64,000 nucleotides of DNA from Streptomyces chromofuscus (GCF_015160875.1 NZ_CP063374.1:3658001-3722000), one strand, 5' to 3'. Positions 36,236-44,909 are shown, counted from the stretch's first letter. Notes: generated by a model from the letters alone, not told the origin. Numbers and translations are program-made.

Positions 36236-36390
36236 CTCATCTTCCTCACGACGCATCTCGCCGTGAGACGGATTTGGCACCTTCCCTAGCCGGGAGCCTC
36301 GCGGAGCGATCAAGAATGATCTACGAGAACCGACTGGAGGGTTGCCGGGGCTTCAACGGGCCGTTTCCCTCTGCCCCTCTGGATGAGCTG
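36236..36390 (-). promoter_or_regulatory. SAM-I (S-box) riboswitch in the thrC leader
   Basis: Read on the minus strand the leader contains, in order, CTCATCCAGAG, GCAGAGGGAAACGGCCC, TTGAAGCCCCGGCAACC, AGGTGCCAAATCC, a CTCACG/CGTGAG hairpin (P4) and GAAGATGAG. These match every conserved block of the SAM-I aptamer. P1 is CTCATC (36382-36387) with GATGAG (36236-36241). GGAG directly abuts the P1 3' strand and AAAGGG follows, so ligand binding probably hides the ribosome site; no intrinsic terminator is seen between the aptamer and the ATG. Confidence 0.93.
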
Positions 36391-36560
36391 TATGTGGTTG
36401 TTGAGCGCCGATCGACGCCGACGACCCCCGACATGCGATGGTCACCAGCGTTGTTCAAGACTGTAACCGAAGGCCAGGACAGTTGAGATAGTCGTCCGAA
36501 CCGCGAGATGGATCACAGAACACGTCCGTTCGCCGAGAGAACGCGAAGGAGCAGCAGACC

Positions 36561-37505
36561 GTGCTGGAAGAAGTCGAGCGCTGGCTGACCACCCGCTCCT
36601 GGTCGCTGACCGATCGCCCGCTGCACAAGATCCTGGCCGCGAAGCGCGCCACCGGCCAGTCGGTCAGTGTCGTGCTGCCCGCACTCGACGAGGAGGAGAC
36701 CGTCGGCGACATCGTCGCCGCGATCCGGCGCGACCTCGTCGAGCAGGTCCCGCTGGTCGACGAGCTCGTCGTGGTCGACTCCGGGTCCACCGACCGCACC
36801 GCCGAGGTGGCCGCCGCGGCAGGCGCCCGGGTGGTGCACCGCGACGCGATACTCCCGCGCATCCCGGCCGTCCCCGGCAAGGGCGAGGTGCTGTGGCGCT
36901 CCCTGCTGGTCACGCGCGGCGACATCGTCTGCTTCATCGACGCGGACCTGAGGGAGTTCTCCTCGGACTTCGTCACGGGCATCGTCGGCCCGCTGCTCAC
37001 CGACCCGGACGTCGACCTCGTCAAGGGGATGTACGACCGTCCCCTGGGCGGCGCGGCCGGGCAGGGCGGCCGGGTGACCGAGCTGATGGCCCGCCCGCTG
37101 CTGAACCTGCACTGGCCGCAGCTGGCCGGCTTCGTCCAGCCGCTCGGCGGCGAGTACGCGGCGCGGCGCTCGCTGCTGGAGCAGCTGCCGTTCCCCGTCG
37201 GGTACGGCGTGGAGCTGGGCATGCTGGTGGACGCCCTGCACCTGGTCGGCCTCGACGCCCTCGCGCAGGTGGACGTCGGGGTGCGCAAGCACCGGCACCA
37301 GGACGGGCAGGCGTTGGGCCGGATGGCGGCGGCGATCTACCGCACGGCCCAGCTGCGTCTGGCCCGCGGCCACCTCGTCCGCCCCTGCCTCACCCAGTTC
37401 GAGCGGGTGGAGGAGGGGTTCGAGCCGCGCACCTACTCGGTGGACACGGAGGAACGGCCGCCGATGGTGGAGATCGCGGAGTACGCGGCCCGGAAAGTGG
37501 CCTGA
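36561..37505 (+). CDS. gpgS: Glucosyl-3-phosphoglycerate synthase (GT81)
   Basis: A 314-residue GT-A glycosyltransferase that transfers glucose from NDP-glucose to 3-phosphoglycerate, the first step of glucosylglycerate and methylglucose lipopolysaccharide synthesis. VSVVLPALDEEETVGDIVAA is the nucleotide-binding start, VVVDSGSTDRTAEVAA follows, and the metal-binding DAD is in VCFIDADLREFS; LGGEYAARRSLLEQLPFPVG and VGVRKHRHQDG are acceptor-site segments. The GTG at 36561 has AAGGAG 9 nt upstream. It lies 64 bp before otsA on the same strand, linking two compatible-solute pathways. Cytoplasmic. Confidence 0.9.
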   Translation: MLEEVERWLTTRSWSLTDRPLHKILAAKRATGQSVSVVLPALDEEETVGDIVAAIRRDLVEQVPLVDELVVVDSGSTDRTAEVAAAAGARVVHRDAILPRIPAVPGKGEVLWRSLLVTRGDIVCFIDADLREFSSDFVTGIVGPLLTDPDVDLVKGMYDRPLGGAAGQGGRVTELMARPLLNLHWPQLAGFVQPLGGEYAARRSLLEQLPFPVGYGVELGMLVDALHLVGLDALAQVDVGVRKHRHQDGQALGRMAAAIYRTAQLRLARGHLVRPCLTQFERVEEGFEPRTYSVDTEERPPMVEIAEYAARKVA

Positions 37506-37578
37506 CCGTTGTATACGGTCACCCGCCGGGCTCGAACCGTACGTTTGAGCGGTTACGGAGAGGGCTAGGTTGAGGCGT

Positions 37579-38979
37579 ATGGCTTCGACGCACGGTCCTG
37601 CACAGGTACTGGTCGCCTCCAACCGGGGCCCGGTTTCGTACGAGGTGCGCGAGGACGGCTCGCTGCACGCCAAACGCGGCGGCGGCGGGCTGGTCTCCGG
37701 CCTCTCCGCGATCGGTCCGGACGCCGGCGCGCTGTGGGTGTGCTCCGCCCTCGGCGACGGCGACCGCGAGGCGGTGCGGCGCGGGGTCGGTGAGTCCGGG
37801 GTGCGCATGCTGGACATCCCGGCGGACGTGCACGCCGACGCCTACAACGGCATCGCGAACTCCGTGCTGTGGTTCGTGCACCACATGCTGTACCAGACGC
37901 CGCTGGAGCCGGTCTTCGACGCCGATTTCCGGCGGCAGTGGGCGTCGTACGAGGCGTACAACCGGGCGTTCGCCGAGGCGCTGGCCCAGGAGGCGGCCGA
38001 GGGGGCGGCGGTGCTGGTGCAGGACTACCACCTGACGCTGGTGCCGGGGATGCTCCGCGAGCTGCGGCCGGACGTGCGGATCTCCCACTTCTCGCACACG
38101 CCGTGGGCGCCGCCGGAGTACTTCCGGATGCTTCCGGACGACGTCGCCGGACAGTTGCTGCGGGGCATGCTGGGCGCGGACCGGCTGGGCTTCCTCACCC
38201 ACCGCTGGGCGGACGCCTTCACGGCGTGCTGCGAGGCGTTCGCCGGAGGGCTCGGGGACACGCGGGTGGGCGTGCACGGCCTCGGTGCCGACGCCGACTT
38301 CCTGCGCAAACGGTCGCGCGAGGCCGACGTCGAGGAGCGGATGACGGCGCTGCGGGCGGAGATCGGCGAGGGCCGCAGGGCGATCGTCCGCGTCGACCGC
38401 ACCGAACTGTCGAAGAACATCGTGCGCGGGCTGCTGGCGTACCGGCAGCTCCTCGACGACCGCCCCGAGTGGCGCGAGCGGGTCGTGCACGTCGCCTTCG
38501 CCTACCCCTCGCGGCAGGACCTCGCCGTGTACCGCGACTACACGGCCGAGGTGCGGCGGCTGGCGGACGAGATCAACGAGCGGTACGGCACCCCGGGCTG
38601 GACGCCGGTCGTCCTCCACGTGAAGGACGACTTCGCCCGCTCCCTGGCCGCCTACCGGCTCGCGGACGTGGCACTGGTGAACCCGATCCGGGACGGCATG
38701 AACCTGGTCGCCAAGGAGGTGCCGGTCGTGTCCGACGAGGGGTGCGCGCTGGTGCTGTCCCGCGAGGCGGGGGCGTACGAGGAGCTGCGCGAGGACGCGA
38801 TCGAGGTGAATCCGTACGACATCACCGGCACGGCCGACGCCCTGCACGAGGCGCTCACCATGCGGGCCGGGGAACGCGCCGAGCGGACGAAGCGCCTGGC
38901 CGCGGCGGCCACCGCGCTCCCGCCGACCCAGTGGTTCCTCGACCAACTGAACGCCTTGCGCGAACACCCCACCGGCTGA
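37579..38979 (+). CDS. otsA: Trehalose-6-phosphate synthase (GT20)
   Basis: A 466-residue GT-B enzyme making trehalose-6-phosphate from NDP-glucose and glucose-6-phosphate. VLVASNRGPVSY is the N-terminal family signature, VQDYHLTLVPGMLRE and HTPWAPPEYFRMLP the acceptor segment, RVDRTELSKNIVRGLLAY and the C-terminal ALVNPIRDGMNLVAKE the donor site. Start set at the ATG at 37579, just after a TAGGTT -10 box (leaderless); a TTG at 37570 is possible. It is convergent with otsB, so the two enzymes of the pathway are encoded tail to tail rather than as an operon. Confidence 0.93.
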   Translation: MASTHGPAQVLVASNRGPVSYEVREDGSLHAKRGGGGLVSGLSAIGPDAGALWVCSALGDGDREAVRRGVGESGVRMLDIPADVHADAYNGIANSVLWFVHHMLYQTPLEPVFDADFRRQWASYEAYNRAFAEALAQEAAEGAAVLVQDYHLTLVPGMLRELRPDVRISHFSHTPWAPPEYFRMLPDDVAGQLLRGMLGADRLGFLTHRWADAFTACCEAFAGGLGDTRVGVHGLGADADFLRKRSREADVEERMTALRAEIGEGRRAIVRVDRTELSKNIVRGLLAYRQLLDDRPEWRERVVHVAFAYPSRQDLAVYRDYTAEVRRLADEINERYGTPGWTPVVLHVKDDFARSLAAYRLADVALVNPIRDGMNLVAKEVPVVSDEGCALVLSREAGAYEELREDAIEVNPYDITGTADALHEALTMRAGERAERTKRLAAAATALPPTQWFLDQLNALREHPTG

Positions 38980-39080
38980 ACGGCCCGCGCGAGCGGGGCG
39001 CCGGCTGAACGTCCTGGGTGGGCAGCCGGGCTTGTGGGCGCGCCGTACGAGCGGCCGGGGCCGCCGCGTGTCGTGGGCCG

Positions 39081-39941
39081 TCAGTCCTTCAGGTGCGCCG
39101 CGAGGCCCGCCAGCAGGGCCACGACCCCCTTGGGGCCGTCGACCACCAGGTCCGCCTGCTCGCGCAGCTCGGTCACCTCGTCGCTGCCGCTGCACACCAG
39201 CAGGCCGGGGGTGCCGGCGGAGCGGAGCTCGCCGACCGCCGCGTACGCGGGGAGGTCGCCGAGGTCGTCGCCGGCGTAGAGGACGGACTCGGCGCCGAGT
39301 TCCCCGACGTACTGCAGGAGCGCGACGCCCTTGTCCATGCCCGGCGGGCGCAGTTCCAGCACCATCCGTCCGGGCTCGACGATCAGGCCGTGCCGGGCGG
39401 CGAGGTCGAAGAGGGGTGCGCGCAGGGCGTCGAACGCGGCCTGCGGGTCGGCGGCACGGCGGGTGTGGACGGCGATCGCGCGGCTCTTGTCCTCGATCCA
39501 CGTGCCGGGTCCCGCGCCGACCCGGTCGAGCAGGCCGGGCAGTTCCTCACGCACGGCCGCGACCCCGGGGTGCGGCGCCGGGGCGCTCACCTCGCCGCTG
39601 ACGGCGTCCCAGCGTTCGGCGCCGTAGTGGCCGAGGACGACGAGGTGCTCCAGGCCGTCGACGCCCGCGAAGCCGCCGTGGCGTACGGCGACGTCGGCCG
39701 GCCGGCCGGTGATCACCGCGACGGCGGCCACCTTCGGGGCGAGCACCGCGAGCGCCGGTACGGCGTCCGGGTGCGCGCGGGCCTGCTCCGGGTCGGGCAC
39801 GATCGGGGCGAGCGTCCCGTCGAAGTCGAGCGCGATCACCGCCTTGCCGGGCCGTGCGAGGAGCGCGTCGAGCCCGGCCCGCCCGGCGGGGGTGGCGGGC
39901 GTCGGGAGAGTATTGCCGGTTTCGGTCTCGTGGCTGCCCAT
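39081..39941 (-). CDS. otsB: Trehalose-6-phosphate phosphatase
   Basis: A 286-residue HAD phosphatase that dephosphorylates trehalose-6-phosphate to trehalose. Motif I is ALDFDGTLAPIVPDP near residues 37-50, motif II AVITGRPA, the C2-cap motif GHYGAERWD, and motifs III/IV MDKGVALLQYV and YAGDDLGDLPAY. Cytoplasmic partner of OtsA, encoded convergently. ATG at 39941. The first 20 residues are variable. No obvious terminator in the 100-bp gap to otsA. Confidence 0.92.
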   Translation of the reverse strand: MGSHETETGNTLPTPATPAGRAGLDALLARPGKAVIALDFDGTLAPIVPDPEQARAHPDAVPALAVLAPKVAAVAVITGRPADVAVRHGGFAGVDGLEHLVVLGHYGAERWDAVSGEVSAPAPHPGVAAVREELPGLLDRVGAGPGTWIEDKSRAIAVHTRRAADPQAAFDALRAPLFDLAARHGLIVEPGRMVLELRPPGMDKGVALLQYVGELGAESVLYAGDDLGDLPAYAAVGELRSAGTPGLLVCSGSDEVTELREQADLVVDGPKGVVALLAGLAAHLKD

Positions 39942-40047
39942 ACGGCGACCTTATCGATCCGGGGCCGCGCGCCGGACCGGGCCCGGGGCCGGTCCGGCGA
40001 TTCCCCGCGTCGTCCGGCGAGGGCGGACGGGCGTGGGCGGACGGGCC

Positions 40048-40281
40048 CTAGCGTTCCGCCCGGCGCCGCTCCCGTATCCGCCGCAGACGGTTCACCGTCA
40101 CCGGGTCGTGCGCCAGCGCCCGCGGGTCGTCGAGCAGGGCGTTGAGCAGCTGGTAGTAGCGGACCGGGGCCAGGCCCAGCTCCTCGCGTATCGCACGCTC
40201 CTTGGCGCCGGGGCCCGGGAAGCCACGGCGCTCCAGGGCGAGGATGTCCTGTTCCCGTCGGGCGAGCTGCTCCTGGTCCAT
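40048..40281 (-). CDS. DUF3263 helix-turn-helix protein
   Basis: A 77-residue basic protein of the actinobacterial DUF3263 family: ILALERRGFPGPGAKERAIR and LGLAPVRYYQLLNALLDDPR form a sigma-region-4-like or winged helix-turn-helix, and the C-terminus RRIRERRRAER is highly basic. It likely binds DNA; role unknown. ATG at 40281. It lies 35 bp downstream of the sugar-binding lipoprotein gene on the same strand. Confidence 0.8.
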   Translation of the reverse strand: MDQEQLARREQDILALERRGFPGPGAKERAIREELGLAPVRYYQLLNALLDDPRALAHDPVTVNRLRRIRERRRAER

Positions 40282-40316
40282 GCCCCGCACGGTAGCCGCC
40301 GCCACCGACAGCGGCC

Positions 40317-41603
40317 CTATCCCGCCGCCGAGCTGTCCGCCGTCGTGGCCGTCGACTGCAGTTGGCTCAGGATCGCCGACGGGCTGCCACCCGGTTCCAC
40401 GGCGGAGCCGATGCGCTTCTTGACGTCGGCGCTGACCGCCGCCCAGGAGGTCTTGCCGACGGGGTAGAGCTCGGCGAGGGCGAGTTCGTCCAGGAAGGGC
40501 TTGAGGTCCTGGTCCTGCGAGGCCGCGCCCATCACCTCGGAGGCGGAGTTGGTGACCGGCAGCAGGTCGTACCGGCGGGAGAAGTCGAGGACGTTCTTCT
40601 CGCTGTAGACGAAGTCGAGGAAGTCGCCGACCTGGTCCTTGTGGCCGTTCTGCTTGAAGGCGAGCATCCAGTCGGCGACGCCCACGGTGGCCTTGGCCTC
40701 GCCGTCCACGCCCGGCATCGGCACCATGCCGAACTCCACGCCGTGCCGCTGGGCCGTCTTCATCAGCGACGGATGCCCGTTGAGCATGCCGACCTCGCCC
40801 TGGGCGAACGCGGCGAAGGCGTCGGCCCGGTCGAGCTTTCCGGGCGCGACGGGCCCGGTGAGCTCCTTGCCGACCAGTTCGTCGCGCAGCCAGCTGAAGG
40901 TCGCGATGTTCTCCGCGGAGTCGATCGTGTACGTGCCGACCGCGTCGGTGTAGCCGCCGCCCCCGCTGAGCAGCCACTGCATGGTCTCGGCCTGCGCCTC
41001 CTCCGGGCCGAGCGGCAGCGCGTACGGGTACGTCACGCCCTCGGCCTTCAGCGCCTCGGCGGCGGCGGCCAGCTCCTTCCAGGTCGTCGGCGCGCCGAGG
41101 CCGGCCTCCTCGAAGAGCTCCTTGTTGTAGAAGAGCAGCCGGGTGGAGGCGGCGAACGGCATGCCGTACTGCACCCCGTTGACCTGCCCCGCCTGCGCGA
41201 GCGCGGAGGAGAAGCCGGCCTGCACGGGGATGGAGAGCAGGTCGTCGGCGGTGTAGAGCAGATCGTCGGCGGCGTAGTCGGCGTACGCCCCGATCTGCGC
41301 CATGTCGGGCGCCCTGCCCGCGTCGACCATCTCCTTGACCTCGCGGTCGACGTCGTTCCAGGAGTACACGCCGACCTCGACCCGGACGCCCGGGTGCTCG
41401 GCCTCGTAGGCGTCGACCAGCTTCGCCCAGTACTTCTTCGAACTGTTCGCCGCGCTGTCGCCGTAGTCCGCGGCGACCAGTCTCAGTGTCACGTCGTCGG
41501 AGCCTCCGGTGAGGCCGCAGCCGCCGAGGACCGCCGTCATGCCCAGTGCGGACACCACCGCGATCAGTCCTGTCCTGCGCCGCTGCTGCACGCTCTCGTC
41601 CAC
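40317..41603 (-). CDS. ABC sugar-binding lipoprotein (orphan)
   Basis: A 428-residue extracellular solute-binding lipoprotein of family 1. The signal peptide ends in the lipobox VLGGC at Cys29; the mature part has TLRLVAADYGDSAANS, GVYSWNDVDREVKEMV, YGMPFAASTRLLFYNKELFE and PSLMKTAQRHGVEFG, typical of sugar-binding proteins. No permease genes are adjacent. It is divergent from nagK with dre-like DasR sites in between, which points to an aminosugar or chitin-derived substrate and possible energising by MsiK (60732). GTG at 41603. Confidence 0.88.
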   Translation of the reverse strand: MDESVQQRRRTGLIAVVSALGMTAVLGGCGLTGGSDDVTLRLVAADYGDSAANSSKKYWAKLVDAYEAEHPGVRVEVGVYSWNDVDREVKEMVDAGRAPDMAQIGAYADYAADDLLYTADDLLSIPVQAGFSSALAQAGQVNGVQYGMPFAASTRLLFYNKELFEEAGLGAPTTWKELAAAAEALKAEGVTYPYALPLGPEEAQAETMQWLLSGGGGYTDAVGTYTIDSAENIATFSWLRDELVGKELTGPVAPGKLDRADAFAAFAQGEVGMLNGHPSLMKTAQRHGVEFGMVPMPGVDGEAKATVGVADWMLAFKQNGHKDQVGDFLDFVYSEKNVLDFSRRYDLLPVTNSASEVMGAASQDQDLKPFLDELALAELYPVGKTSWAAVSADVKKRIGSAVEPGGSPSAILSQLQSTATTADSSAAG

Positions 41604-41641
41604 CCTGTTCCTGCGTTGTTCCTGTTGTCCGAATAACGGAC

Positions 41642-41674
41642 TAAGGTCTACACCACGCAGTGGACTAGACCTCT
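41642..41674. promoter_or_regulatory. Two dre-like sites (DasR operators) before nagK
   Basis: AGTGGACTAGACCTCT (41659-41674) matches the dre consensus AGTGGTCTAGACCACT at 14 of 16 positions. TAAGGTCTACACCACG (41642-41657) matches 11 of 16. They are adjacent, with one base between, 28 bp before the nagK GTG. DasR is released from dre by glucosamine-6-phosphate, the product made by NagA. Confidence 0.8.
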
Positions 41675-41701
41675 TCCGGGTCCACGGGCCACACTGTCCC
41701 C

Positions 41702-42646
41702 GTGAGACACGTCATCGCCCTCGATGTGGGCGGCACCGGGATGAAGGCCGCCCTGGTCGGGGCGGACGGCGCCCTGCTGCACCAGGCGCGCCGCGCCACC
41801 GGACGCCAGCGCGGGCCGCAGGCGGTCGTCGACGCCGTCCTCGACTTCGCCGCGGAACTGCGCGCGTACGGCGACCGGCACCTGGGCACCCCCGCGGCGG
41901 CCGCCGGCGTCGCCGTCCCCGGCATCGTCGACGAGCAGCGGGGCGTCGCCGCCTACGCGGCCAACCTCGGCTGGCGGGACGTACCCCTGCGCACGCTGCT
42001 CACCGAACGGCTCGGCGGCCTTCCGGTCGCCCTCGGCCACGACGTGCGCTCCGGCGGCCTGGCCGAGGGCCGGATCGGCGCAGGCCGGGGAGCCGACCGC
42101 TTCCTGTTCGTCGCGCTGGGCACCGGCATAGCGGGCGCCATCGGCATCGACGGCCGGGTGGAGTCCGGGGCGCACGGCTTCGCGGGCGAGATCGGCCATG
42201 TCGTCGTACGCCCCGGCGGCACCCCGTGCCCCTGTGGTCAGCGGGGCTGCCTGGAGCGGTTCGCGTCGGCCTCGGCCGTCAGCGAGGCGTGGGCGGCGGT
42301 GACCGGCGACGCCCGGGCGGACGCGGCGGACTGCGCCAGGGCCGTCGAGTCCGGGGACGCCCGCGCCGCCGAGGTCTGGCAGCGGGCTGTCGACGCCCTG
42401 GCCGACGGCCTGGTCACCGCCCTCACCCTGCTGGACCCGCGCACGCTCGTCATCGGTGGCGGGCTGGCGGAGGCGGGGGAAACCTTGTTCACACCGCTGC
42501 GGGACGCGGTCGATCGACGCGTCACCTTCCAGAAACCGCCGACCATCGTCCCCGCGGCCCTCGGGGACACAGCGGGATGCCTCGGCGCCGGGCTGCTGGC
42601 CTGGGATCTCCTCGACCACATCGACCGCAAGGAGGAAACGCCCTGA
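41702..42646 (+). CDS. nagK: N-acetylglucosamine kinase NagK (ROK family)
   Basis: A 314-residue ROK sugar kinase. The ATP site is ALDVGGTGMKAALVG, the catalytic aspartate is in ALGHDVRSGGLAEGR, and the ROK zinc motif is CPCGQRGCLERFAS after GEIGHVVVRPGG. With nagA it converts GlcNAc to GlcNAc-6-phosphate. Placement directly before nagA with a one-base stop/start overlap and behind dre-like sites matches the DasR-controlled nagKA operon of S. coelicolor. GTG start at 41702. Cytoplasmic. Confidence 0.9.
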   Translation: MRHVIALDVGGTGMKAALVGADGALLHQARRATGRQRGPQAVVDAVLDFAAELRAYGDRHLGTPAAAAGVAVPGIVDEQRGVAAYAANLGWRDVPLRTLLTERLGGLPVALGHDVRSGGLAEGRIGAGRGADRFLFVALGTGIAGAIGIDGRVESGAHGFAGEIGHVVVRPGGTPCPCGQRGCLERFASASAVSEAWAAVTGDARADAADCARAVESGDARAAEVWQRAVDALADGLVTALTLLDPRTLVIGGGLAEAGETLFTPLRDAVDRRVTFQKPPTIVPAALGDTAGCLGAGLLAWDLLDHIDRKEETP

Positions 42647-43851
42647 TGGCAACCCCTTCGGGGGCGCGGGTAACTGCGCGACCAACCCCCACCGGCCCGC
42701 GGACGCCCCACGGCGTCTCGATCCTCACAGGCGCCCGCGTGGTCCTCCCGACAGGAGTCGCGGACGCGGGCCAAGTGATCGTCGACGGCACCCGGATCGC
42801 CGCCGCGGCCCCGGAGAACGCCCCGGTGGTCGATCTGTCCGGTCACTGGGTGGTGCCCGGCTTCGTGGACCTCCACAACCACGGCGGCGGCGGCGCCTCC
42901 TTCACCTCCGGCACCGTCGAGGACGTCCTGCGGGGCATCCGCACCCACCGCCTGCACGGCACGACCACCCTGGTCGCCTCCACGGTCACCGGCGACATGG
43001 ACTTCCTCACCCACCGCGCCGGCCTGCTGTCCGAGCTGGCCGAGCAGGGCGAGATCGCCGGCATCCACTTCGAGGGCCCGTTCATCTCGCCGTGCCGCAA
43101 GGGCGCGCACTCCGAGGAACTGCTGCGCCACCCGGACCCGGCCGACGTGCGCAAGCTGATCGACGCGGCGCGCGGCCGGGCCAGGATGCTGACGCTCGCC
43201 ACCGAGCTGCCGGGCGGCATCGACTCCGTACGGCTGCTGGTGGAGCACGGCGTGATCGCGGCGGTGGGCCACACGGACGCGACGTACGAGCAGACGGTGG
43301 CGGCGATCGACGCGGGCGCGACGGTCGCCACGCACCTGTTCAACGCGATGCCCGCGCTCGGCCACCGCGCGCCCGGCCCGATCGCCGCGCTCCTGGAGGA
43401 CGAGCGCGTCACGGTGGAGCTGATCAACGACGGCACGCACCTGCACCCGGCCGCCCTGGAACTGGCGTTCCGTCACGCCGGCGCGGCGCGCGTCGCGTTC
43501 ATCACGGACGCGATGGACGCGGCGGGTTTCGGCGACGGCCGTTACATGCTCGGCCCGCTGCAGGTCGAGGTCAGCGACGGCGTGGCCCGGCTCGTCGAGG
43601 GCGGCTCCATCGCGGGCTCCACGCTCACCCAGGACCGTGCCTTCAAGCGGGCGGTGACCATCGACCGCCTCCCGGTCGAGGACGTCGTCCGGGCCCTGTC
43701 CGCCAACCCTGCCCGGCTGCTGGGCATGGACGACCGGATCGGCTCGCTGGAGCCCGGCAAGGACGCCGACCTGGTCGTCCTGGACGCGAACTTCGACCTC
43801 AAGGGCGTGATGCGCCGGGGAGAATGGGTGGTCGATCCCCAACTGAACTGA
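42646..43851 (+). CDS. nagA: N-acetylglucosamine-6-phosphate deacetylase NagA
   Basis: A 401-residue amidohydrolase that deacetylates GlcNAc-6-phosphate to glucosamine-6-phosphate, the DasR effector. Metal site: VDLHNHGGGGASF, HFEGPFISPCRKGAH and VGHTDATYEQ; catalytic aspartate in FITDAMDAAG. It starts at the ATG at 42646 overlapping the nagK stop, behind AAGGAGG. The first about 22 residues are non-conserved and encoded by a GGGGGCGCGGGTAACTGCGC-type sequence, a motif scattered through Streptomyces intergenic DNA, so an element seems to have extended the N-terminus. A hairpin terminator follows. Confidence 0.93.
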   Translation: MATPSGARVTARPTPTGPRTPHGVSILTGARVVLPTGVADAGQVIVDGTRIAAAAPENAPVVDLSGHWVVPGFVDLHNHGGGGASFTSGTVEDVLRGIRTHRLHGTTTLVASTVTGDMDFLTHRAGLLSELAEQGEIAGIHFEGPFISPCRKGAHSEELLRHPDPADVRKLIDAARGRARMLTLATELPGGIDSVRLLVEHGVIAAVGHTDATYEQTVAAIDAGATVATHLFNAMPALGHRAPGPIAALLEDERVTVELINDGTHLHPAALELAFRHAGAARVAFITDAMDAAGFGDGRYMLGPLQVEVSDGVARLVEGGSIAGSTLTQDRAFKRAVTIDRLPVEDVVRALSANPARLLGMDDRIGSLEPGKDADLVVLDANFDLKGVMRRGEWVVDPQLN

Positions 43852-43866
43852 TTGCGCTGCCAGTAG

Positions 43867-43909
43867 AGAGACGGTGGCCGACCCGAGGGCTGGGCGGTCC
43901 GCCGTCTCT
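43867..43909 (+). terminator. Terminator after nagK-nagA
   Basis: AGAGACGG (43867-43874) pairs with CCGTCTCT (43902-43909) and is followed by T residues, 16 bp past the nagA stop; the 27-nt loop can extend the stem by further G-C pairs. Confidence 0.55.
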
Positions 43910-43967
43910 TTGGCATGATCGACCCTCCGGAAATCGAGAAACACACCCTCGGGGGAGGTCGGGCCAG

Positions 43968-44897
43968 GTGATCCTCACGGTCACGCCAAACACCGCTCTC
44001 GACATCACGTACCGCGTACGGTCCCTGCGGCCCCACAGCACCCACCGGGTGTCCGAGGTGACCGAACGCCCCGGCGGCAAGGGCCTGAACGTGGCCCGCG
44101 TGCTGGCCGCGCTCGGCCACGAGGTGACGGTCACCGGGTTCGCCGGCGGCGGCACCGGACGGATCGTCCAGGAGCGGCTCACGACGACGCCCGGCGTGGT
44201 CGACGCGCTGGTCCCGATCGGCGGGGCGACCCGGCGCACGATAGCCGTGGTCGACGAGCTGAGCGGCGACACGACCCAGCTCAACGAACCCGGCCCGACG
44301 ATCACGCCGCCCGAGTGGTCCGCCTTCCAGGAGGCCTACGAGGGCCTGCTCGCGTCGGCCTCGGCGGTCGCCCTGTGCGGCAGCCTGCCGCCGGGAGTGC
44401 CGGTGGGCGCGTACGCGGGCCTGATACGCACCGCCCGCGCGGCCGGTGTGCCCGTACTGCTGGACACCAGCGGCGAGGCGCTGCGCCGCGGGGTCGCCGC
44501 GCGCCCCGACATCGTCAAGCCCAACAGCGACGAGCTGGCCGAACTCACGGGCTCGCACGAGCCGTCGCGCGCCGCCCACGCCGCCCGCAGGCGCGGGGCC
44601 CACGCGGTCGTCGCCTCCCTGGGCGCGGAGGGACTGCTCGCGGCCACCCCGGAGGGCACCTGGCGCGCCGGCCCGCCCGGCCGTGTGCACGGCAACCCGA
44701 CCGGCGCCGGCGACTCCGTGACGGCGGGCCTGCTGGCCGGGCTGGTGGAGCACCGGCCGTGGCCGGAGCGACTGGTGCGCGCCGTCGCGCTGGCGACGGC
44801 GACGGTGCGCGCACCGGTCGCGGGCGAGTTCGACCGCAAGGCGTACGAGGATCTGCTGGGGCGGGTCGCGGTGACCGGGGAGGTCACCGCGGCCTGA
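43968..44897 (+). CDS. 1-phosphofructokinase-like PfkB hexose-phosphate kinase
   Basis: A 309-residue ribokinase-family kinase of the FruK/LacC branch. ILTVTPNTALDITYRV is the family N-terminus, RPGGKGLNVARVLAALGHEV the sugar-phosphate site, LCGSLPPGVPVG is typical of 1-phosphofructokinases, and the anion hole is NPTGAGDSVTAGLLAG with the catalytic aspartate. It phosphorylates a hexose phosphate such as fructose-1-phosphate or tagatose-6-phosphate; exact substrate unclear. The GTG at 43968 has GGGAGG upstream. It follows nagA after a terminator, so has its own promoter. Confidence 0.88.
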   Translation: MILTVTPNTALDITYRVRSLRPHSTHRVSEVTERPGGKGLNVARVLAALGHEVTVTGFAGGGTGRIVQERLTTTPGVVDALVPIGGATRRTIAVVDELSGDTTQLNEPGPTITPPEWSAFQEAYEGLLASASAVALCGSLPPGVPVGAYAGLIRTARAAGVPVLLDTSGEALRRGVAARPDIVKPNSDELAELTGSHEPSRAAHAARRRGAHAVVASLGAEGLLAATPEGTWRAGPPGRVHGNPTGAGDSVTAGLLAGLVEHRPWPERLVRAVALATATVRAPVAGEFDRKAYEDLLGRVAVTGEVTAA

Positions 44898-44909
44898 GCG
44901 CCCGGCCGC

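Noticed and set aside
36236..36390. SAM-IV or T-box leader for thrC
   Set aside because: Conserved blocks (GGCCC, TGAAGCCCCGGCAACC, GGTGCCAAATCC, GATGAG) follow the SAM-I order; no T-box AGGGTGGnACCGCG element is present.
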